A stretch of 64,000 bases of DNA, from the NCBI RefSeq assembly GCF_001295265.1, contig NZ_LJOD01000001.1, positions 248,001-312,000 on the forward strand. Direction: 5' to 3'. Source of the DNA: Chryseobacterium indologenes (GTDB taxonomy: Bacteria > Bacteroidota > Bacteroidia > Flavobacteriales > Weeksellaceae). Positions 44,042 through 53,114 of this stretch are shown piece after piece. Made by a program: the position numbers and the translations under genes. The notes beneath the pieces are model-generated. The model saw only the letters and a list, made by a program, of their open reading frames with translations. It did no database searches and was not told the DNA's origin. Numbering within the stretch: position 1 is the first letter of the stretch; every line of letters begins with the position of its first letter.

Positions 44042-44587
44042 CTAATCATTAATTCTTTTTCTGATCCGGCTTAAAGAAATAGGAGTAATTCCAATGTATG
44101 ATGCCAGATATTTTAATGGAATATTCTGAATGTAGTGCGGTTTATTCTTCAGAAGATATTCATAGAGATCCTGGGGGGTATTTTTCAGCAGCAGCATTTC
44201 TCTTTTCAGGGCAGCACTCAGTTTTCTGCTCAGGTAATAGTTCTGCACAAAACGGCATTCGGGATTTACGGCAAACATTTCCTTTACTTCATCCAGCGAA
44301 ATTTCCCATGCAAGACCGCTGTTTATTGATTCATATACTGCATCAGACCCTTTTTCTCCAACCGTAAAAATATCTCCGGGAAAGTAAAAATCAGCACAGA
44401 CTTCGGTATCCGTCTCTGATGTACTGTTGATATAATATTTCCGAACAAGCCCATCTTCAAGAAGATAGGCTTTATTATCGGAAAATATATTTTTCTTTTG
44501 AAATTCAACCCCAGCGAATTTCTCCCAAACGGGATCGTTGTCATCCACATTCAGATGGGTAAACAGTTTCTTATTAATTTCTGCCAA
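44042..44587 (-). CDS. Crp/Fnr-family transcriptional regulator (TTG start)
   Basis: 181 residues. The first codon is TTG, because no early ATG exists in the frame. A cNMP-binding-like fold (about 25-125; KNIFSDNKAYLLEDGLVRKYY, DFYFPGDIFTVGEKG) is followed by a helix-turn-helix with LKYLASYIGITPISLSRIRKRI. It begins 14 nt after the hutU stop, so it is probably in the same operon. The paralogue at 20652-21242 has the same C-terminal signature. Confidence 0.9.
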   Translation of the reverse strand: MAEINKKLFTHLNVDDNDPVWEKFAGVEFQKKNIFSDNKAYLLEDGLVRKYYINSTSETDTEVCADFYFPGDIFTVGEKGSDAVYESINSGLAWEISLDEVKEMFAVNPECRFVQNYYLSRKLSAALKREMLLLKNTPQDLYEYLLKNKPHYIQNIPLKYLASYIGITPISLSRIRKRIND

Positions 44588-44601
44588 GGTTATATGATGA
44601 T

Positions 44602-46587
44602 TTACAGTAAGTTTTCGTCTACAAAATTCGGAAGTGTTACTTTCAGGTTAGGTTCTGCTTCCATAGCTCTTTTGATGGCAAAAACAGCGCCTTCATTTCT
44701 GGCCCAGCTTCTTCTTGAAATTCCGTTGTTAACATCCCAGAACAGCATAGACTTCAGCCTTCTTTCTGCATCTGCGCTTCCGTCAAGGAGCATTCCGAAA
44801 CCACCATTGATGACTTCACCCCAGCCTACTCCTCCACCGTTGTGGATAGACACCCAGGTTGCCCCGCGGAAACTGTCTCCAATCACGTTATGAATAGCCA
44901 TATCTGCGGTAAACCTTGATCCGTCATAAATATTGGAAGTCTCTCTGTACGGCGAATCTGTCCCGGAAACATCATGATGATCTCTTCCCAGTACCACAGG
45001 TCCGATTTCCCCTTTATGGATGGCGTTGTTGAAGGCTTCCGCAATCTTCATTCTTCCCTCTGCATCAGCATAAAGGATTCTGGCCTGTGAACCTACAACC
45101 AATTTGTTTTCCTGGGCCCCTTTAATCCATTGGATGTTATCTTTCATCTGCTGCTGAATTTCTTCTGGGGAATTTTTGATCATTTCTTCTAAAACAGCAC
45201 AGGCAATATCATCGGTCTTCTGAAGATCCTCCGGTTTTCCGCTTGTACATACCCAGCGGAACGGCCCGAATCCGTAATCAAAACACATAGGTCCCATAAT
45301 ATCCTGAACATAGCTTGGATATCTGAATTCCCTTCCCAAAGTCGGGTTTTCTGCCATTACATCAGCACCGGCTCTGGAAGCTTCCAGTAAAAAGGCATTG
45401 CCGTAATCAAAGAAGTACGTTCCCTTTTGGGTATGCTTATTAATAGCAGCAGCGTGTCTTCTTAATGTCTCCTGGACTTTCTCTCTGAATAATTCAGGGT
45501 TTTCCGCCATCATGGTGTTGGATTCCTCAAAGCTCTGCCCTACCGGATAATATCCTCCTGCCCAAGGGTTGTGAAGCGAAGTCTGATCTGATCCTATATC
45601 AATTCTCAGATTTTCCTGATCGAATTTTTCCCAGACCTCAACAATATTTCCAAGATAAGCCAGAGAAACAGTTTCTTTATTCTGCTGTGCTTCTTTTACT
45701 CTTTTTACCAGCTCATCAAGGTCTTCATGAATTTCATTGACCCATTTCTGTTCGTGACGGATTTTCGTAATCTTTGGATTTACTTCAGCACATACCGTAA
45801 CGCAGCCTGCAATATTTCCTGCTTTCGGCTGAGCACCGCTCATTCCTCCTAACCCTGAAGTTACAAAAAGTCCACCTTTTGGTTCTTTATTTATTTTTCT
45901 GAATGCATTAAGAACGGTAATGGTTGTTCCGTGAACAATTCCCTGCGGCCCGATATACATATAACTTCCTGCAGTCATCTGCCCATATTGGGTAACCCCT
46001 AAAGCATTGAATTTTTCCCAATCATCCGGTTTTGAATAATTCGGGATCATCATTCCGTTGGTTACCACCACTCTCGGAGCATCTTTATGTGAAGGAAACA
46101 GTCCCATCGGATGTCCTGAATACATTACCAGCGTCTGCTCATCTGACATTTCCGATAAATATTTCATCGTTAACAGATATTGCGCCCAGTTGGAAAAAAC
46201 CGCTCCGTTTCCACCATACGTAATAAGTTCGTGAGGGTGTTGTGCCACGGCATAATCCAGGTTGTTCTGGATCATCAGCATGATTGCTTTGGCCTGTTCA
46301 GATCTTCCGGGATAATCCGTGATGGGTCTTGCCTTCATTTCATAATCCGGACGGAAGCGGTACATATAAATCCTTCCGTAATCTTCCAGTTCTTTTTTAA
46401 ATTCCGGAATTAATTCTGCATGAAACTTAGGATCAAAATAACGCAGCGCATTCTTTAATGCCAGCTTTTTCTCCTCTTCTCCCAGAATTTCTTTACGCTT
46501 TGGAGCATGATTGATATTGGTTTCGTAAGGTTTCGGCTGTGGCAGCTGATTGGGAATCCCCTGCTGTATCTGTTCTTGAAATGTCAT
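44602..46587 (-). CDS. hutU: Urocanate hydratase (long form)
   Basis: 661 residues. Converts urocanate to imidazolone propionate in histidine degradation, using tightly bound NAD+. The NAD loop is TSGLGGMSGAQPKAGNIAG, and the conserved cysteine lies in GPFRWVCTSGKPEDL. Urocanase of enteric bacteria is about 556 residues; the ~660-670 form here has extra N-terminal sequence (PYETNINHAPKRKEILGEE...) and is typical of Bacteroidota. No hutH, hutI or hutG is in the window. The downstream Crp/Fnr gene may be the pathway regulator, though that is only positional. Confidence 0.96.
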   Translation of the reverse strand: MTFQEQIQQGIPNQLPQPKPYETNINHAPKRKEILGEEEKKLALKNALRYFDPKFHAELIPEFKKELEDYGRIYMYRFRPDYEMKARPITDYPGRSEQAKAIMLMIQNNLDYAVAQHPHELITYGGNGAVFSNWAQYLLTMKYLSEMSDEQTLVMYSGHPMGLFPSHKDAPRVVVTNGMMIPNYSKPDDWEKFNALGVTQYGQMTAGSYMYIGPQGIVHGTTITVLNAFRKINKEPKGGLFVTSGLGGMSGAQPKAGNIAGCVTVCAEVNPKITKIRHEQKWVNEIHEDLDELVKRVKEAQQNKETVSLAYLGNIVEVWEKFDQENLRIDIGSDQTSLHNPWAGGYYPVGQSFEESNTMMAENPELFREKVQETLRRHAAAINKHTQKGTYFFDYGNAFLLEASRAGADVMAENPTLGREFRYPSYVQDIMGPMCFDYGFGPFRWVCTSGKPEDLQKTDDIACAVLEEMIKNSPEEIQQQMKDNIQWIKGAQENKLVVGSQARILYADAEGRMKIAEAFNNAIHKGEIGPVVLGRDHHDVSGTDSPYRETSNIYDGSRFTADMAIHNVIGDSFRGATWVSIHNGGGVGWGEVINGGFGMLLDGSADAERRLKSMLFWDVNNGISRRSWARNEGAVFAIKRAMEAEPNLKVTLPNFVDENLL

Positions 46588-46916
46588 ATTGCTGTTTAAA
46601 ATTCAATGTTTTGAAGTTTTAAAGATATTCAAATTAGGAAAAATAGGCAACTAATAGGGTGAAAAAGCGGATTTGTTTCTTCTAAAGCATAGGAACGCAC
46701 GCAAAATAATGTAACTTCCGGAATATCTTATGCACAAAGTTTTTTTCTTGATTAACATTCCTGATGATGACCATAATTCCGGATAATTTTTATACCGCAA
46801 ATACACAAATAAGTTTAATGAGACATCTGTTATAACAGAAAAATATAAAACAGAATGATTTAAAATAAAAACCTTACTGAAATTTCAATAAGGCTTTTCT
46901 GTTGTTATTCAATATT
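46588..46916. other. Intergenic region upstream of hutU
   Basis: 329 bp without a gene. It contains the terminator of the acidic protein gene (46867-46898) and no exact TAnnTTTG box near the hutU start. A near-match (46634-46642 minus) is off by one. Confidence 0.5.
46867..46898 (-). terminator. Terminator of the acidic protein gene
   Basis: CCTTA-c-TGAAA (46872-46882) pairs with TTTCA-a-TAAGG (46883-46893). The mismatch is G-U on the minus strand, and TTTTTA follows there. Confidence 0.75.
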
Positions 46917-47207
46917 TTAAGTCAGAACGTCATCATTTTCCTCTTCATGATCATCTGCATTATCGCTGAGACTCCAATAGTTATTTTCTTCATCTTCAGA
47001 TCCTATTTCTTCCATTTCATCATCGTCTTCTGCTCCGGGAATGTCTAATCCTTTGTCAATCTTATCGTCATCTTCTTCACTAAGGATCGGATTTCCGTCT
47101 CCGTCCAGCGGAATATGTTTTTGTTTGTTGAATATATCTTCATCCGGACTGTAATCCATCTGTTCCAGTTTTCGGTTCTGTTCGTTATTATTCTTTTCCG
47201 GTGCCAT
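46917..47207 (-). CDS. Highly acidic hypothetical protein (96 aa)
   Basis: Composition is extremely rich in Asp/Glu (EEDDDKIDKGLDIPGAEDDDEMEEIGSEDEENN region, and DDHEEENDDVLT at the end). No hydrophobic core is apparent, so it is probably disordered. A TATTTTTG -7 box (47241-47248, minus) and its own terminator support expression. Bacteroidota often have one such protein; function unknown. Confidence 0.75.
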   Translation of the reverse strand: MAPEKNNNEQNRKLEQMDYSPDEDIFNKQKHIPLDGDGNPILSEEDDDKIDKGLDIPGAEDDDEMEEIGSEDEENNYWSLSDNADDHEEENDDVLT

Positions 47208-47267
47208 GGTATTGAGTATTTAAGGTTTATAAAGACAGAACAAAAATAATTCCAAGTTGTCTATTTT

Positions 47268-48242
47268 CTATGAATATACTTCAGGATTTGCACAGTATGG
47301 CAGCTTTTCTCTTTTTGAAAAAGCAATAATATTTTCTGCGGCCACCCTTGCCATTCCGTTTCGGGCTTCCATAGTAGCTGATCCTATATGAGGCAGCACA
47401 CAAACGGTGGAAAGTTGCAGAAGAGGATCATCCTGAGACATGGGCTCAGGATTCGTTACATCCAGCCCTGCTCCCCAGATTTGTCCGGAAACAATCGCTG
47501 CGTAAAGATCTTTCTGGTTGTGGAAGCCTCCTCGTGCTGTATTAATGAAAATAGCACCGGATCTCATCTTCTCAAAAACCGAATGGTTGAAAAGGTCTTT
47601 CTGCTCAGGGCTAAAACTGGCATGAATACTCAGTACGTCTGAATTTCCGGCCAGCTCGTCAAAAGAAACATAGGCAGCATTCAGTTCTTTTTCTGCCTGT
47701 TGATTCCGATGGTGGTTATGATAGATAATTTTCATATCAAAGGCTCGCTGTGATTTTTTTGCCATTTCAAAGCCTATCCTCCCCAGTCCGAAGATTCCCA
47801 ATGTCTTTCCGTAGAGTTCCTGTCCCAAGGCATCCATGGGATCAAATGTTTCCCAATTTCCATCCTTTACTTTCTGAAAATTATATCCAGCCCTCCTGGC
47901 TACAGACTGCATCAATAAAAATGCTGTATCTGAGGTAGCTTTACTCAGAACATCAGGGGTATTCCCAACAGGAATTTTTCTGCGGTCAGCTTCCTGAATA
48001 TCCACATGATCAAAACCTACTGAGTATAATGCAATCATTTTAATATTCGGGCATTCCTCAAAAAATGTTTTATCATACGTGAATGTGTTTCCTACGTTTA
48101 AAACAGCATCCGCATTCCTGCAGTATTGCAGCCATTCTTCATAAGAAAGGTCTTCTTTTTCAGGAAAAATAATATGTATTCCTTCTTTTTCCAGCATGCT
48201 GATCCCGATTTCAGGAATTCTTTTATTGATAAAAACGTTCAT
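47268..48242 (-). CDS. D-isomer 2-hydroxyacid dehydrogenase
   Basis: 324 residues. The NAD(P) motif is GIFGLGRIGFEMAKKS (149-164). The catalytic Arg lies in INTARGG (R237), the Glu in DVTNPEP (E266) and the His in LPHIGSAT (H285). It reduces 2-oxoacids (glyoxylate, hydroxypyruvate or 2-ketogluconate type); specificity cannot be told. Cytoplasmic. Confidence 0.93.
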   Translation of the reverse strand: MNVFINKRIPEIGISMLEKEGIHIIFPEKEDLSYEEWLQYCRNADAVLNVGNTFTYDKTFFEECPNIKMIALYSVGFDHVDIQEADRRKIPVGNTPDVLSKATSDTAFLLMQSVARRAGYNFQKVKDGNWETFDPMDALGQELYGKTLGIFGLGRIGFEMAKKSQRAFDMKIIYHNHHRNQQAEKELNAAYVSFDELAGNSDVLSIHASFSPEQKDLFNHSVFEKMRSGAIFINTARGGFHNQKDLYAAIVSGQIWGAGLDVTNPEPMSQDDPLLQLSTVCVLPHIGSATMEARNGMARVAAENIIAFSKREKLPYCANPEVYS

Positions 48243-48266
48243 ATTATCGGATTAATAATTCCAATG

Positions 48267-48297
48267 AAAAACCTCACTCTCTTAAAAAGTAAGGTTT
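48267..48297 (-). terminator. Terminator after the 82-residue gene
   Basis: AAACCTCACT (48269-48278) pairs with AGTAAGGTTT (48288-48297), with one minus-strand G-U, then T on the minus strand. Confidence 0.7.
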
Positions 48298-48331
48298 CAA
48301 ACTTTAATATTAAAAATGTTTTTCTTTCGTC

Positions 48332-48580
48332 TTAATGAATTTTATTCTTCTCCCAGGCCTCTGAAGCCATTTCCTGAATTTCTTCCCAAACTTCTTTAGC
48401 CGATTTCTGGGCATGGGCCATGAATCCCTGTTTGGTAGCTTCCTGATTTCTGCTTTTCATATCACTGATATAGTCTTTTACCTGCTGTGAATAACTTTCC
48501 ACACTGTATCCCGGATTATTATGCAGGTTTTTCTGAATATTGCTGAAGTCGTGTGAAGACTTGAATCTATTCGTATCCAT
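48332..48580 (-). CDS. Small soluble hypothetical protein (82 aa)
   Basis: The frame extends to 48628, but the ATG at 48580 (MDTNRFKSSHDFSNIQKNL) is the better start because the extension is non-coding-like. The protein is hydrophilic and helical (QQVKDYISDMKSRNQEATKQGF, SAKEVWEEIQEMASEAWEKN), with repeated Trp-Glu patterns in the second half. No signal peptide, no known motif. It could be a stress or adaptor protein; unknown. Confidence 0.6.
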   Translation of the reverse strand: MDTNRFKSSHDFSNIQKNLHNNPGYSVESYSQQVKDYISDMKSRNQEATKQGFMAHAQKSAKEVWEEIQEMASEAWEKNKIH

Positions 48581-48746
48581 GATAATAAAATTTAAGTGAT
48601 TAGGTCCGGTTTTGAGTCCAATTTTCATTCCGAAATGGTCTTAATGATCATTAAAAATGAAAAGAAATTGTTTCAATTCAAAACCATAAACAATGGAGCC
48701 TGAATCTCAGAATATGAATCTTAAACGGAGGGGCCTGAAATTGCTG

Positions 48747-49400
48747 CTAATGGTTGGTGTTTCCCAGCATTGGCACAAATTTGTAGGCTCCGAATTCTTC
48801 TTTTTCAAACTGGGTAGGTCCTACTTTTGTAAATCTGTATAAAACCTGTTCATCTACAGGCCCCAGCGGAATAACCATTTTCCCTCCCACTTTCAGCTGC
48901 TTCAGCAATTCTGTAGGAAGAACGGCTGCTCCGCAGGTTACAATAATCTTATCAAAAGGTGCAAACGTGGGAAGTCCTGCAAATCCATCACCAAAGCTTT
49001 GGAATTTGGGATATAAATGCATTTCTCTAAGCTTTTTCTTTGAAAAATCGAAAAGGTCTTTCTGTCTTTCCACGGTATATACCAGCCCTTTCATCGCCAG
49101 CAGAACAGCGGTCTGATATCCACAGCCTGTTCCTATTTCCAGAATTTTTTCTCCAGGCTGTACCTGAAGCAGTTCAGACTGCTCCGCTACTGTTGAAGGA
49201 TGCGAAATGGTCTGTTGGGCAAGAATTGGAAATGCCCGGTCTTCATAGGCAAAATCTTCGAAAATACTTTCAATGAAAAGGTGTCTGGGAACTTCATTCA
49301 TTGCCGAAAGTACATTTTCATCTGAAATTCCGATCCTTTGGCGGAGGTAGTCAACAAGGATCTTTCTTTTTCCTTTATGTACAAACGTATCGTGCATCAT
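48747..49400 (-). CDS. pcm: Protein-L-isoaspartate O-methyltransferase
   Basis: 217 residues. It methylates L-isoaspartyl residues with S-adenosylmethionine to start repair of aged proteins. Visible motifs: QTISHPSTVAEQSELL (63-78) for substrate/SAM, ILEIGTGCGYQT (86-97) for the SAM loop, and FDKIIVTCGAAVLP. Two adjacent ATGs (49400, 49397) exist. A TACTTTTG box lies at 49439-49446 (minus). Confidence 0.95.
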   Translation of the reverse strand: MMHDTFVHKGKRKILVDYLRQRIGISDENVLSAMNEVPRHLFIESIFEDFAYEDRAFPILAQQTISHPSTVAEQSELLQVQPGEKILEIGTGCGYQTAVLLAMKGLVYTVERQKDLFDFSKKKLREMHLYPKFQSFGDGFAGLPTFAPFDKIIVTCGAAVLPTELLKQLKVGGKMVIPLGPVDEQVLYRFTKVGPTQFEKEEFGAYKFVPMLGNTNH

Positions 49401-49438
49401 GGGTGGATATGGATATTAAGGTTTGGATAATCGTTCTG

Positions 49439-49446
49439 CAAAAGTA
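49439..49446 (-). promoter_or_regulatory. -7 box (TACTTTTG) of pcm
   Basis: CAAAAGTA on the plus strand is an exact TAnnTTTG on the coding strand, about 40 nt before the start. Confidence 0.45.
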
Positions 49447-49531
49447 AAAAAACTATCCATATTGATCAACAAAAGCTCCGGAGTGTTTCTTAATACCTAA
49501 AATTATTATCTTTACAAAAATTAAAAAAGCT

Positions 49532-50494
49532 ATGTTAAAAGCAGGTTTGGTAGGTGCCGGACATCTTGGAAAGATCCATTTAAGGCTTCTTAATCAGTCG
49601 GATAAGTATGAACTGGTAGGTTTTCATGATAAAGATGTTGAAAATGGAAAAAAATTAGAAGCTGAATTCGGGTATACATATTTTGAAAATTTTGATGAAC
49701 TTCTGGAGCAGATTGATATGCTGGATATTGTGACGCCAACGGTTTATCATTATGATTATGCCTTAAAAGCTATTGAAAAAAAGCTTCATTTTTTTATTGA
49801 AAAACCGGTTACCCAGACGCTTGAGCAGGCAGAAGAAATCTTACGCCTATGCCAGGAAAACGGTATCAAAGCTCAGGTTGGCCACGTAGAACGATATAAC
49901 CCTGCTTTCATTGCCACTAAAGAATACATCCAAAACCCTATGTTTATTGAAATTCACAGGCTTGCTGAATTCAATCCACGCGGAACGGATGTTTCTGTTG
50001 TACTGGATCTTATGATTCACGATCTGGATATTTTATTGAGCATGGTAAAATCCAAAGTAAAACACATCCATGCAAGCGGTGTATGCGTTGTAAGCAAAAC
50101 CCCGGATATTGCCAATGCCAGAATTGAGTTCGAAAACGGGTGTGTTGCCAATCTTACGACTTCCAGAATCTCAATGAAGGCTATGAGAAAAAGCCGTTTC
50201 TTCCAGAAAGATGCTTATATTTCCGTTGATTTCTTAGAGAAAAAAGCTGAAGTAATCCGAATGAAAGATGCTCCGGAGAATCCGACTCCTTTTGATATGA
50301 TTATTGAAAATGCCGAAGGAGAAAAAAATCAGATCTTATTTGAATATCCTAATATCCAGGCGAACAATGCGATTCTGGATGAACTTAACTCTTTTGCAGA
50401 TGCTATCACTGATGGTAAAAATGTAGAAGTTTCCCTGGAAGACGGAACTGAGGCGTTGAAAGTAGCTCTTGAAATTGTAAAGCTGATTTCTTAA
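49532..50494 (+). CDS. Gfo/Idh/MocA-family oxidoreductase
   Basis: 320 residues. The N-terminal Rossmann motif is LVGAGHLGKIHLR (6-18), the conserved EKPVTQTLEQAEE supplies the catalytic Lys, and HVERYNPAF and DLMIHDLDILL mark the C-terminal dimerisation/substrate domain. It uses NAD(P) on a sugar or related substrate, unknown here. The first gene of a three-gene plus-strand run that includes 3-hydroxybutyryl-CoA dehydrogenase; promoter box TATCTTTA (49507-49514). Confidence 0.92.
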   Translation: MLKAGLVGAGHLGKIHLRLLNQSDKYELVGFHDKDVENGKKLEAEFGYTYFENFDELLEQIDMLDIVTPTVYHYDYALKAIEKKLHFFIEKPVTQTLEQAEEILRLCQENGIKAQVGHVERYNPAFIATKEYIQNPMFIEIHRLAEFNPRGTDVSVVLDLMIHDLDILLSMVKSKVKHIHASGVCVVSKTPDIANARIEFENGCVANLTTSRISMKAMRKSRFFQKDAYISVDFLEKKAEVIRMKDAPENPTPFDMIIENAEGEKNQILFEYPNIQANNAILDELNSFADAITDGKNVEVSLEDGTEALKVALEIVKLIS

Positions 50495-50550
50495 TCAGGA
50501 CGGCCTTATGAAAAGAAAAAACTTAACTATCTATAAAAAATAAAAGAAAA

Positions 50551-51444
50551 ATGATCAAAAACATCGTAGTTATCGGGGCAGGAACCATGGGGAATGGTAT
50601 TGCGCATACTTTTGCACAAAGCGGATTCAAAGTAAATCTGGTAGATGTTTCTCAGGATGCGCTGGACAGAGGCCTGAAAACCATTACGACCAACCTTGAC
50701 AGAATTATAGCGAAGGGAAATCTTACCGAAGAACAGAAGGCTGAAACTTTAGGTAACATCAGTACTTTTACTGAACTTAAGAATGCTGTTGGTACAGCGG
50801 ACCTTATTGTGGAAGCTGCTACTGAAAATCAGGATCTGAAGCTGAAGATTTTCGGGCAGATGGATGAGTTTGCTCCTGAAAACTGTATACTGGCGACCAA
50901 TACGTCATCCATCTCTATTACTAAGATTGCAGCAGCTACAAAAAGAGCTGACAAAGTAATCGGAATGCACTTTATGAACCCGGTGCCTATTATGAAGCTT
51001 GTAGAGATCATCAAAGGATATTCTACTTCTAAGGAGACTTTTGATTCTATCTATGAAATGAGTAAAACCCTGGGCAAAGTTCCGGTAGAGGTAAATGATT
51101 ATCCAGGTTTTGTGGCCAACAGAATCCTGATGCCTATGATCAACGAATCTATCGAAACCCTTTACAACGGAGTGGCAGGTGTAGAAGAAATTGACACTGT
51201 CATGAAGCTTGGAATGGCACATCCGATGGGACCGCTTCAACTTGCAGACTTTATCGGACTTGATGTGTGTCTTGCTATTCTTAATGTAATGTATGACGGC
51301 TTTAAAAATCCTAAATACGCTCCGAACCCGCTTCTTGTCAACATGGTAATGGCAGGAAAACTGGGTGTAAAATCCGGAGAAGGGTTCTATGATTATTCTG
51401 AAAGCAAAAAAGCTGAAAAGGTTTCAAAAATGTTTTTGAAATAA
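50551..51444 (+). CDS. 3-hydroxybutyryl-CoA dehydrogenase (HAD family)
   Basis: 297 residues. NAD motif IGAGTMGNGIAHTFAQSG (8-25). Catalytic His in MHFMNPVPIMKLVEI, with NTSSISITKIAA and NDYPGFVANRILMPMINESI typical of the 3-hydroxyacyl-CoA dehydrogenase C-terminal domain, and MAHPMGPLQLADFIGLD. It interconverts acetoacetyl-CoA and 3-hydroxybutyryl-CoA in fatty-acid or butyrate-type metabolism. Complete. Confidence 0.95.
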   Translation: MIKNIVVIGAGTMGNGIAHTFAQSGFKVNLVDVSQDALDRGLKTITTNLDRIIAKGNLTEEQKAETLGNISTFTELKNAVGTADLIVEAATENQDLKLKIFGQMDEFAPENCILATNTSSISITKIAAATKRADKVIGMHFMNPVPIMKLVEIIKGYSTSKETFDSIYEMSKTLGKVPVEVNDYPGFVANRILMPMINESIETLYNGVAGVEEIDTVMKLGMAHPMGPLQLADFIGLDVCLAILNVMYDGFKNPKYAPNPLLVNMVMAGKLGVKSGEGFYDYSESKKAEKVSKMFLK

Positions 51445-51469
51445 ATTTTTCGGGACTATTTTTAGCTTA

Positions 51470-52789
51470 ATGAAAAGAAAAGAAAAAAATATCCAGATAG
51501 CAATGGTCATCATTACGGTAATGATGACCATTTTACGTTTTCTGCTGAATGAAAAAGGAAGGGTAAACCCAGACTCGATCCGCTTTATGCGGTTCGCCCA
51601 TGTTTTCCCGGTTATTGACAACACCACTACTCCTCTGGGCTATCCGGTAGCCATCAAGCTATCTACTTTGCTGGGATTTGATGAATTCTGGGGGAGCAAA
51701 GCCCTGGGCATAGCCGCCTTGTTGTTTATTATCTGTTTCTGCTGGGTTAAAGACTTCTACAAAAGAGAAGCCATCATGATGAGTGCTCTTTTCAGCTTTG
51801 TTTCGCTTTATGCGTACACTATGAGTGAACCGTTCATTCTTCCGTTTGTTTTTCTGTTTCTGTATACCGCTTCACAGATCATTACCGGAAAACTTGAAAA
51901 AAGGAAAGCTGTTTTTTATCTTTCTCTTTCATTAATTGCCCTTTACAACATCAGATACAGCGCTTTATTCTTTATAGCAGGAGCAGGGCTTTACGGGCTG
52001 TTAACATGGAGAAAGAAGTATGGATCTGTCTTCATCATTTCCGGTATCATCGGGTTATCATTTGTAGTGGCTTATAAATTTCTGTTTATTGATTATTTTA
52101 ACCAGAACTACGTTAAAACTTTTCTGGAAATAGGCCTTCATCCGACGTCTAAACTGCTGAAAGAATTTTTCCAGGGGCTGGCTACTTCTTTTAATCCTTT
52201 TATTCATATTGCCGATCCGGGCGGAGGCAAAATTAATTATGCTATTTACGGAATCGGAGCTCTGAATATTGCTTTACTGATTTACCTTTTAATCAGTAAA
52301 AAGCTTTCAGAAACAGAACGTTTCTTTGTAACCATCAGTGTTACAGGTATTCTATGTTCTTATTTCATCCAGTATTTCTATTCTGTGAATGCCATGGACT
52401 ACAGGATCATAGGACCATTTCTTGTTCCGTTGTGGCTGATATATTTTAATAGACTGTTCGGTATTTTCGGAAATAAAACCTATTCTATCAGCGTCCTAAG
52501 TATTATGACCGGGCTGGCTTTTACCTGGCTGTCTAAAGGAAATTATCTTGAAAACAGAAAAGCGGTTTCAGAGTTCCTGAAAAACGAAAAACTGGACAAG
52601 GTTCCTTTACAGTTCTTTGTTACAAAAAAGGAAGAGGACATGAATAAAATGAAAACAGCGGAACTTGTCAGTACAGTAAATGCCGATGTTACACTTACTT
52701 ATAAACCTCAGGATACGGTTCGTAAAACTACCTTAACATGGTATAAAGTTTTACAAAAAATTAAAATCGACAAGAATAAATATCAATAA
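51470..52789 (+). CDS. Polytopic membrane protein, glycosyltransferase-like (GT-C fold)
   Basis: 439 residues. It has about ten hydrophobic helices (for example VVIITVMMTILRFLL region, ALGIAALLFIICFCWV, FILPFVFLFLYTASQI, LIALYNIRYSALFFIAGAGLYG, LSIMTGLAFTWLS) and a soluble loop near the N-terminus with DSIRFMRFAHVFP. This layout resembles dolichyl/undecaprenyl-phosphate-dependent mannosyltransferases, but I see no decisive DD or DxD motif. It starts 25 nt after the preceding gene and may be co-transcribed. Confidence 0.65.
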   Translation: MKRKEKNIQIAMVIITVMMTILRFLLNEKGRVNPDSIRFMRFAHVFPVIDNTTTPLGYPVAIKLSTLLGFDEFWGSKALGIAALLFIICFCWVKDFYKREAIMMSALFSFVSLYAYTMSEPFILPFVFLFLYTASQIITGKLEKRKAVFYLSLSLIALYNIRYSALFFIAGAGLYGLLTWRKKYGSVFIISGIIGLSFVVAYKFLFIDYFNQNYVKTFLEIGLHPTSKLLKEFFQGLATSFNPFIHIADPGGGKINYAIYGIGALNIALLIYLLISKKLSETERFFVTISVTGILCSYFIQYFYSVNAMDYRIIGPFLVPLWLIYFNRLFGIFGNKTYSISVLSIMTGLAFTWLSKGNYLENRKAVSEFLKNEKLDKVPLQFFVTKKEEDMNKMKTAELVSTVNADVTLTYKPQDTVRKTTLTWYKVLQKIKIDKNKYQ

Positions 52790-52795
52790 TTTTAT

Positions 52796-52803
52796 TATCT
52801 TTG
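52796..52803 (+). promoter_or_regulatory. -7 box (TATCTTTG)
   Basis: An exact TAnnTTTG lies 23 nt before the ATG at 52827. Confidence 0.55.
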
Positions 52804-52826
52804 GTTAAAGTTAAAACATTAAAAAA

Positions 52827-53066
52827 ATGAAATTACCAAAGTTTTTATTAGCAGATAATTCGGAATTTCCTGAAGATCTATTCGTAGTACACACAGAATA
52901 TCCAAGATTTATCTTAAACGTTGAGGAAGAAGAGGTTGAGTGGTTAGATGATCTTGAAGGTGATGACGAAGAAACAATGGCAGATGAAGCTACTAAAGTG
53001 GTAGAAGCGGCATTCAAATGGTGCGATGAAGAGTTGGCTAAGTACGACGAAGAAGAGGAAGATTAA
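52827..53066 (+). CDS. Acidic conserved-type hypothetical protein (79 aa)
   Basis: MKLPKFLLADNSEFPEDLFVVHTEYPRFILNVEEEEVEWLDDLEGDDEETM... Short, strongly acidic, with ordered-looking beta sequence before residue 40 (RFILNVEEEEVEW) and a helical FKWCDEELAKYDEEEED end. It matches a small family I have seen in flavobacteria without a function. Its own promoter box and a shared terminator support expression. Confidence 0.8.
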   Translation: MKLPKFLLADNSEFPEDLFVVHTEYPRFILNVEEEEVEWLDDLEGDDEETMADEATKVVEAAFKWCDEELAKYDEEEED

Positions 53067-53083
53067 TAACAGTCTAAACATAA

Positions 53084-53112
53084 AAAAGGAACTCAAATGA
53101 GTTCCTTTTATT
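53084..53112. terminator. Bidirectional terminator
   Basis: AAAAGGAACTC (53084-53094), loop AAAT, GAGTTCCTTTT (53099-53109): a perfect stem used by the acidic protein gene and the convergent META-domain gene. Confidence 0.9.
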
Positions 53113-53114
53113 TT

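Noticed and set aside
44498..44893. 131-codon plus-strand frame across the hutU end
   Set aside because: Shadow of hutU and the Crp/Fnr gene; no motif or promoter.
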